Below, in pieces: positions 6,309-9,515 of a stretch of DNA of 9,515 nt. The position numbers were made by a program, and so were the translations under genes. The notes below the pieces were generated by a model. That model searched no databases. It had not been told where the DNA came from and saw only the letters and a program-made list of their open reading frames with translations. Within the stretch, counting starts at the first letter, position 1. Every line of letters begins with the position of its first letter. Source of the stretch: an uncultured Eubacteriales bacterium (GTDB lineage: Bacteria > Bacillota > Clostridia > Oscillospirales > CAG-272); contig CAKSNQ010000051.1 of assembly GCA_934476315.1 (NCBI GenBank), positions 1-9,515 on the forward strand, read 5' to 3'.

Positions 6309-7208
6309 GTGCTTTTTACCAACCACCGCTTAAGCGACTTTGCCAAGGACCCCGCCGTCATTCGTTTTGACGGGCGGTACTTTCTCTACTACACCGTTTG
6401 CTATGGTCAGAACGGGCAGGGCAAGATCGGCGTCGGCATTGCGACCTCCGAGGATATGGAGGACTGGCAGGACGTCGGCGAGGTTCCTATGGATCGCCCG
6501 TATGAGCGGAACGGCATCGGCGCGCCCGCCGCAATCGTGCTGAACGGTCGTGTGCACCTGTTTTATCAGACCTACGGTAACGGCGCCGAGGATGCTATCT
6601 GCCACGCGACCTCGGAGGACGGGCTTCACTTTGAAAAGAATCCGACCAACCCGATCTACCGCCCCGACAACGACTGGTGTTGCGGGAGGGCGATCGACGC
6701 CGATGTGTGCGTGTTCCGCGGCAGACTTTATCTGTACTTCGCCACGCGCGATCACACGATGAGGATTCAGAAGATCGGCGGCGCGTCCGCCCCTCTGACC
6801 TCCGACTTCGGTCGGGGTGCATGGACGGCGCTGGCGCATCAATCGCTCCTCTCCCCGGAGCTTTTGTGGGAGGGCGAGTGTATCGAAGCCCCCGCGACCG
6901 TCGTGGAAAACAACCGGATGTACCTGTTCTACGGCGGCTCGTACAATTGCACCCCTCAGCAGATCGGTTGCGCGGTGTCGGACGACGGCGTGTTCTTTTG
7001 CCGGGTGTGCGACCAGCCTTTGATTCCTTGCGGACAGCCCGGAGACTGGAACAGCAGTGAGTCGGGACATCCGTACGCTTTCCGCGATGACGACGGTCGG
7101 GTCTGGCTGTTTTATCAGGGAAGCGCCGATATGGGGAAAACCTGGTACCTGACGCGCGAGGAAATTTCCTTTGACGCCGAGGGACTTCCACATAGAACAA
7201 AAAAGTAA
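6309..7208 (+). CDS. GH43-like five-bladed beta-propeller glycoside hydrolase, cytosolic
   Basis: A 299-residue protein with repeated propeller blades ending in motifs such as YFLYYT, VHLFYQT, LYLYFAT, MYLFYGG and VWLFYQG. Three acids sit where clan GH-F enzymes carry theirs: Asp14 in KDPAVI (general base), Asp130 or Asp132 in AIDADV (pKa modulator) and Glu193 in ECIEAP (proton donor). It therefore looks catalytically intact. No signal peptide is present, so it would act on imported oligosaccharides; the substrate cannot be deduced. Start choice: AGGAGG (6294-6299) is only 3 bases from GTG 6303 but 9 from the in-frame GTG 6309, so 6309 is preferred. The gap to the pduO-like gene is under 40 bases with no terminator, implying co-transcription. 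A related GH32/GH62/GH68 or DUF propeller is an alternative. Confidence 0.78.
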   Translation: MLFTNHRLSDFAKDPAVIRFDGRYFLYYTVCYGQNGQGKIGVGIATSEDMEDWQDVGEVPMDRPYERNGIGAPAAIVLNGRVHLFYQTYGNGAEDAICHATSEDGLHFEKNPTNPIYRPDNDWCCGRAIDADVCVFRGRLYLYFATRDHTMRIQKIGGASAPLTSDFGRGAWTALAHQSLLSPELLWEGECIEAPATVVENNRMYLFYGGSYNCTPQQIGCAVSDDGVFFCRVCDQPLIPCGQPGDWNSSESGHPYAFRDDDGRVWLFYQGSADMGKTWYLTREEISFDAEGLPHRTKK

Positions 7209-7223
7209 CCCCAGCCACCCCGC

Positions 7224-7239
7224 CCCCTTTTGAAAGGGG
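7224..7239. other. Small GC hairpin between propeller gene and membrane-protein gene
   Basis: CCCCTT (7224-7229) pairs with AAGGGG (7234-7239) around a 4-base loop. No T-run follows, so a strong terminator is unlikely. The C-rich flank resembles the palindromic style of the region at 33-93, perhaps a fragment of a shared intergenic repeat family. Confidence 0.3.
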
Positions 7240-7289
7240 AGAATTCATTGCCATTGTGCCGTCATCTGGACGGCGGAACGGAGATTGTT

Positions 7290-8201
7290 ATGAAAAAAGG
7301 TTTTGGTCTTTGTCTGATCGCCGCCCTGCTGGCGGTCCTCGTGTGCCTGCCGGTGTATGCCGCAGAGGAAGAAGACGTGGTTGTCCTGCACAATATGGAT
7401 ACGGCGATTGGAAGCTGGACGCTGAATACCGAGGACCCGTCGGAGGGAACCGGTTGCGCGGCGTATCGCTTCACCAAGGATAGCACAAGGTTCGCCATCG
7501 GTGCGTCGTTCCCTGCCAAGGACGCGACGGAGGCGGATACCCTCGCGATCGACATCTACGTGTCGCGCTCAGACTTGATTTCCGGCATCAAGCAGATGAT
7601 TCTGGAGATCACCTCCTCCGGCAAATATGACGTTGAGGAGTACGCGTGGTCGCTTCATGAGAAAGGGAATACCGGCGTGCTGAAAGAGGGCTGGAATACC
7701 GTCTACCTGTACATTGAGGAGGCGATTCTCACAGCCGGCGGCGCGGATCTTTCCCGCGTCAATTATTTCCGCATTTACGCCAACGACATCAATGGCGCGG
7801 CGCTGGACGGGGAGGAGATCCGCTTTGATAACCTGCGCCTGTGCCGTACGGGCGGTAAGGACTGGGGTCTGATTACCGGACTGGATTATTACCAGGGCGA
7901 CAATTCCGATACCGATATTGTGATTGCCGGCATGACCGCGCCCGATCTGTCGCGGCGCGACGAGGGAATTACAATCGTGGCGGGACTGAGCCGAGAGAAT
8001 GCCAACCGCACGTACGCGCCTGCTCCCAACGTCGGGATGAGCGGGGCAGAGGAGTCCGTTTCCACCTCGGCACAGCAGGAATCCGCGGATTCCGCGACGT
8101 GGCGCATCTGGCTGAGCGTGGGCATCGTGACCGTCGCACTGGTTGTCACCGGCGGCGCGTTCGTCCTTTCGAAAAAGAAACACCGGAATACAGAGCGCTG
8201 A
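7290..8201 (+). CDS. Membrane-anchored extracellular protein with jelly-roll-like (carbohydrate-binding?) domain
   Basis: A 303-residue protein. Residues 1-24 form a signal peptide (MKKGFG, a hydrophobic core, cleavage after VYA). Residues 30-186 are beta-rich and end with IRFDNLRL (177-184), a motif common at the end of galactose-binding-like or CBM jelly rolls. The Ser/Ala/Glu-rich stretch 250-270 is a likely wall spacer. Residues 274-293 are a hydrophobic membrane segment followed by SKKKHR as a stop-transfer signal, giving a type I anchored topology. The start at ATG 7290 is supported by GGAG (7280-7283) and by the signal peptide; an upstream in-frame start at 7230 would put 20 polar residues before it. 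It lies 81 bases after the propeller gene. Surface sugar binding is a reasonable guess, but I do not recognise a specific family. Confidence 0.7.
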   Translation: MKKGFGLCLIAALLAVLVCLPVYAAEEEDVVVLHNMDTAIGSWTLNTEDPSEGTGCAAYRFTKDSTRFAIGASFPAKDATEADTLAIDIYVSRSDLISGIKQMILEITSSGKYDVEEYAWSLHEKGNTGVLKEGWNTVYLYIEEAILTAGGADLSRVNYFRIYANDINGAALDGEEIRFDNLRLCRTGGKDWGLITGLDYYQGDNSDTDIVIAGMTAPDLSRRDEGITIVAGLSRENANRTYAPAPNVGMSGAEESVSTSAQQESADSATWRIWLSVGIVTVALVVTGGAFVLSKKKHRNTER

Positions 8202-8217
8202 TTTTTCTGCAAGAAAA

Positions 8218-8254
8218 GGGGCTGTGAAAAACTCTTTGAGTTTTTCACAGCCCC
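8218..8254. terminator. Perfect 17-bp hairpin, possible terminator (minus-strand polarity or bidirectional)
   Basis: 8218-8234 (GGGGCTGTGAAAAACTC) is exactly complementary to 8238-8254, with a TTT loop. On the plus strand AAGAAAA precedes it and only GCAAAAA follows, whereas on the minus strand the stem is followed by TTTTCTT. It is therefore best placed to stop minus-strand transcripts, though its position 16 bases after the stop at 8201 also suits 3'-end stabilisation. Confidence 0.7.
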
Positions 8255-8269
8255 GCAAAAATGTCGGTT

Positions 8270-8315
8270 GGGAGTGCTGAAAAATTCATTCTGAATTTTT
8301 CAGCACTCCCTTTTT
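8270..8315 (+). terminator. Perfect 19-bp hairpin plus T-run: intrinsic terminator of operon 2
   Basis: 8270-8288 (GGGAGTGCTGAAAAATTCA) pairs without mismatch with 8292-8310 around a TTC loop, followed by five T (8311-8315). This is a strong Rho-independent terminator for the plus-strand operon. The stem resembles the preceding hairpin in having a G-run, a CTG and an A-run, which suggests the pair arose by duplication. Confidence 0.85.
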
Positions 8316-8468
8316 CTCGTCGCCGTGTTAGTATTGTAAGTTCCATCTTGCGCGGGAAAGCCTTAAATTTTTTCGTCGGAGTCCTCTATGCCGCCTAACA
8401 GCTCGTCCGCAGAGACTTTCAATATCTTGGGGAGCCAAAATAATTCATCACTGAAAACAAAAAAGTTC
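8316..8468. other. AT-richer intergenic gap between operon 2 and the collagen-like gene
   Basis: This stretch is visibly more AT-rich than the genes to its left. It has no intact gene. Its only recognisable content is the minus-strand regulator-like remnant ending at 8363; the rest is non-coding lead-in to the promoter at 8469. Confidence 0.5.
8363..8449 (-). pseudogene. Probable C-terminal remnant of an XRE-type HTH regulator
   Basis: Read on the minus strand, this frame ends LPKILKVSADELLGG, then an acidic tail IEDSDEKI and a TAA stop at 8363-8365. The block VSADELLG is a typical end of XRE/Cro-CI helix-turn-helix domains (usual form: KLAKALGVSxDELLG). Upstream the frame stays open but turns into Phe-rich sequence with no HTH helices, no good start codon and no ribosome binding site. 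It also runs into the promoter at 8469. A decayed, 5'-truncated regulator is the simplest reading. The match is short, so chance similarity is possible. Confidence 0.4.
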
Positions 8469-8497
8469 TTGACAATATTGTATTTTTTTGCTATACT
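8469..8497 (+). promoter_or_regulatory. Sigma-A promoter of the collagen-like gene
   Basis: TTGACA (8469-8474) and TATACT (8492-8497) have a 17-base spacer, and TGC (8489-8491) gives an extended -10. The spacer is strongly AT-rich with a T7 run. The start near 8504 gives a leader of about 60 bases, which contains a small hairpin. Confidence 0.8.
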
Positions 8498-8524
8498 CAA
8501 TTTGAACCTATGCGGCTGCAAATA

Positions 8525-8541
8525 TACCCGCCCGCCGGGTA
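8525..8541 (+). other. Leader hairpin upstream of the collagen-like gene
   Basis: TACCCG (8525-8530) pairs with CGGGTA (8536-8541) around loop CCCGC, inside the 5' leader and 13 bases before the ribosome binding site. Pairing is exact; function is unknown. It may simply keep the AT-rich ribosome binding region accessible. Confidence 0.35.
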
Positions 8542-8565
8542 GGCATATATAGTAAAGGAAGGAAA

Positions 8566-9515
8566 ATGACGATGAAATTATCTTTGAAGACAGTGCTTTT
8601 GTGGGCGATCTCCGTGCTGATGGTGTTAGCGTTGTTCACCTCCTGCGAGAAAACAATGGGTGGAAATACGCCCTATATCGGTGAAAATGGTAACTGGTGG
8701 ATTGACGAGACCGACACCGGAATAGCCGCACAGGGCACGAAAGGCGACACCGGAGCCACCGGCGCGAAAGGCGAGAAAGGTGACAAGGGCGATAAAGGTG
8801 ATACCGGAGCCACAGGTGCGCAAGGTGCAAAAGGCGACAAAGGCGACACCGGAGCGGCGGGAGCCGACGGAAAGACACCCTATATCGGCGAAAACGGCAA
8901 CTGGTGGATTGGCGAGATCGACACAGGAGTTGCCGCCCAGGTCACAACGAACGTGAAAGGCGACAAGGGCGACAAGGGTGACAAAGGCGACACCGGAGCC
9001 ACAGGTGCGCAAGGTGCAAAAGGCGACAAAGGCGACACCGGAGCGGCGGGAGCCGACGGAAAGACACCCTATATCGGCGAAAACGGTAACTGGTGGATTG
9101 GCGAGATCGACACAGGAGTTGCCGCCCAGGTCACAACGAACGTGAAAGGCGACAAGGGTGACAAAGGCGACACCGGAGCCACAGGTGCACAAGGTGCAAA
9201 AGGCGACAAGGGTGACAAAGGCGACACCGGAGCCACAGGTGCACAAGGTGCAAAAGGCGACAAGGGCGACAAAGGCGACACCGGAGCCGCTGGAGAGAAA
9301 GGTGAAAAAGGCGACAAGGGCGATAAGGGTGACACCGGAGCTACTGGCGCACAGGGCGAAAAAGGTGAAAAAGGTGACAAGGGCGATAAAGGTGACACCG
9401 GAGCGCAAGGCGAAAAAGGCGACAAGGGTGATAAGGGCGACACCGGAGCGCAAGGCGAAAAAGGCGACAAGGGTGATAAGGGCGACACCGGAGCCACCGG
9501 CGCACAAGGTGAAAA
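8566..9515 (+). CDS. Collagen-like repeat lipoprotein with Pro-Tyr-Ile-Gly/Trp-Trp modules (3'-truncated by window)
   Basis: Open to the window edge (316 codons seen, no stop). Residues 1-27 form a lipoprotein signal with charged start, hydrophobic core and LFTSC, predicting lipidation at Cys27. From residue 57 the protein is largely Gly-X-Y triplets (GDK, GDT, GAT, GAQ, GEK), i.e. a collagen-like triple helix with no proline in the triplets and many Lys/Asp pairs. Three modules interrupt it: residues 34-56, 103-125 and 166-188, each with TPYIGENGNWWI then DTG(I/V)AAQ, a short motif I recall from other bacterial collagen-like and surface proteins. AAGGAAGG (8555-8562) serves either ATG 8566 or in-frame ATG 8572; the choice is undecided. 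It should sit as a stalk on the outer face of the membrane, probably with a C-terminal head domain outside the window. Confidence 0.85.
   Translation, partial: MTMKLSLKTVLLWAISVLMVLALFTSCEKTMGGNTPYIGENGNWWIDETDTGIAAQGTKGDTGATGAKGEKGDKGDKGDTGATGAQGAKGDKGDTGAAGADGKTPYIGENGNWWIGEIDTGVAAQVTTNVKGDKGDKGDKGDTGATGAQGAKGDKGDTGAAGADGKTPYIGENGNWWIGEIDTGVAAQVTTNVKGDKGDKGDTGATGAQGAKGDKGDKGDTGATGAQGAKGDKGDKGDTGAAGEKGEKGDKGDKGDTGATGAQGEKGEKGDKGDKGDTGAQGEKGDKGDKGDTGAQGEKGDKGDKGDTGATGAQGE
8804..9172 (+). repeat. Near-identical tandem DNA repeat in the collagen-like gene (189 + 180 bp)
   Basis: 8804-8992 and 8993-9172 are the same unit. They differ by one silent C/T change (8898 versus 9087) and by loss of one 9-base KGD-type triplet in the second copy. 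Each unit encodes one TPYIGENGNWWI module with its flanking triplets. The near-identity, including synonymous sites, indicates a recent duplication or ongoing homogenisation. Shorter 9-bp-multiple repeats of GGCGACAAG type continue to the window edge. Confidence 0.9.

Noticed and set aside
7209..7289. Terminator or promoter between the propeller gene and the membrane-protein gene
   Set aside because: The hairpin has a short stem with no T-run, and no -35/-10 pair with proper spacing is visible.
8626..9507. 293-codon and 142-codon minus-strand frames rich in Ser-Pro-Leu or Val-Ala repeats
   Set aside because: They are the antisense of the Gly-X-Y triplet repeats; the plus strand has a promoter, ribosome binding site, signal peptide and collagen pattern.
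8740..9515. Many short direct repeats suggestive of a CRISPR array
   Set aside because: Repeat spacing is in multiples of 9 bases, there are no unique spacers, and the repeats encode collagen triplets in frame.

Overview
The window looks like a moderately high-GC Clostridia-type Firmicute, probably an anaerobic gut or rumen lineage. This is inferred from near-consensus sigma-A promoters with 17-bp spacers, AGGAGG-type ribosome binding sites, B12-dependent dehydratase genes, a Lys-rich lipoprotein signal and a collagen-like surface protein. No taxonomic marker is present, so the assignment is tentative.

Layout. Positions 1-379 are gene-free and rich in GC palindromes; they may be an interspersed repeat. 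A consensus promoter with an extended -10 (380-408) starts operon 1, which holds an SGNH/GDSL hydrolase with a GxDLY domain (439-1509), phosphoglucosamine mutase glmM (1547-2932), and a stand-alone left-handed beta-helix protein resembling the acetyltransferase half of GlmU (2943-3632). A probable terminator follows at 3637-3680. A second consensus promoter (3701-3729) and a structured leader precede operon 2: a PduD-like diol dehydratase medium subunit with a three-fold repeated N-terminus (3862-4989), a PduO-type adenosyltransferase fused to a GlcG/HbpS-like domain (5076-6269), a cytosolic GH43-like five-bladed propeller (6309-7208) and a membrane-anchored extracellular protein (7290-8201). 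Two long perfect hairpins (8218-8310) close this block. A more AT-rich gap then carries what looks like the tail of a decayed XRE-type regulator on the minus strand. A third promoter (8469-8497) drives a collagen-like lipoprotein that runs off the right edge (8566 to beyond 9515).

How the genes may work together. GlmM and the beta-helix protein fit amino-sugar (UDP-GlcNAc precursor) synthesis. The PduD-like and PduO-like proteins point to coenzyme-B12-dependent diol or glycerol dehydration in a bacterial microcompartment, but the catalytic large subunit, small subunit, reactivase and shell genes are not in this window. The most unusual signal is the PduD-like N-terminus: three copies of an amphipathic helical hairpin whose first helix resembles the short encapsulation peptide of classical PduD. 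The PduO-like protein also carries a linker-flanked amphipathic helix of similar type and has lost several canonical ATP/cobalamin-site residues. Together these suggest a multivalent or scaffold-like microcompartment cargo rather than a textbook Pdu operon. This is inference from sequence; no searches were run, and comparisons with named family members are from memory.
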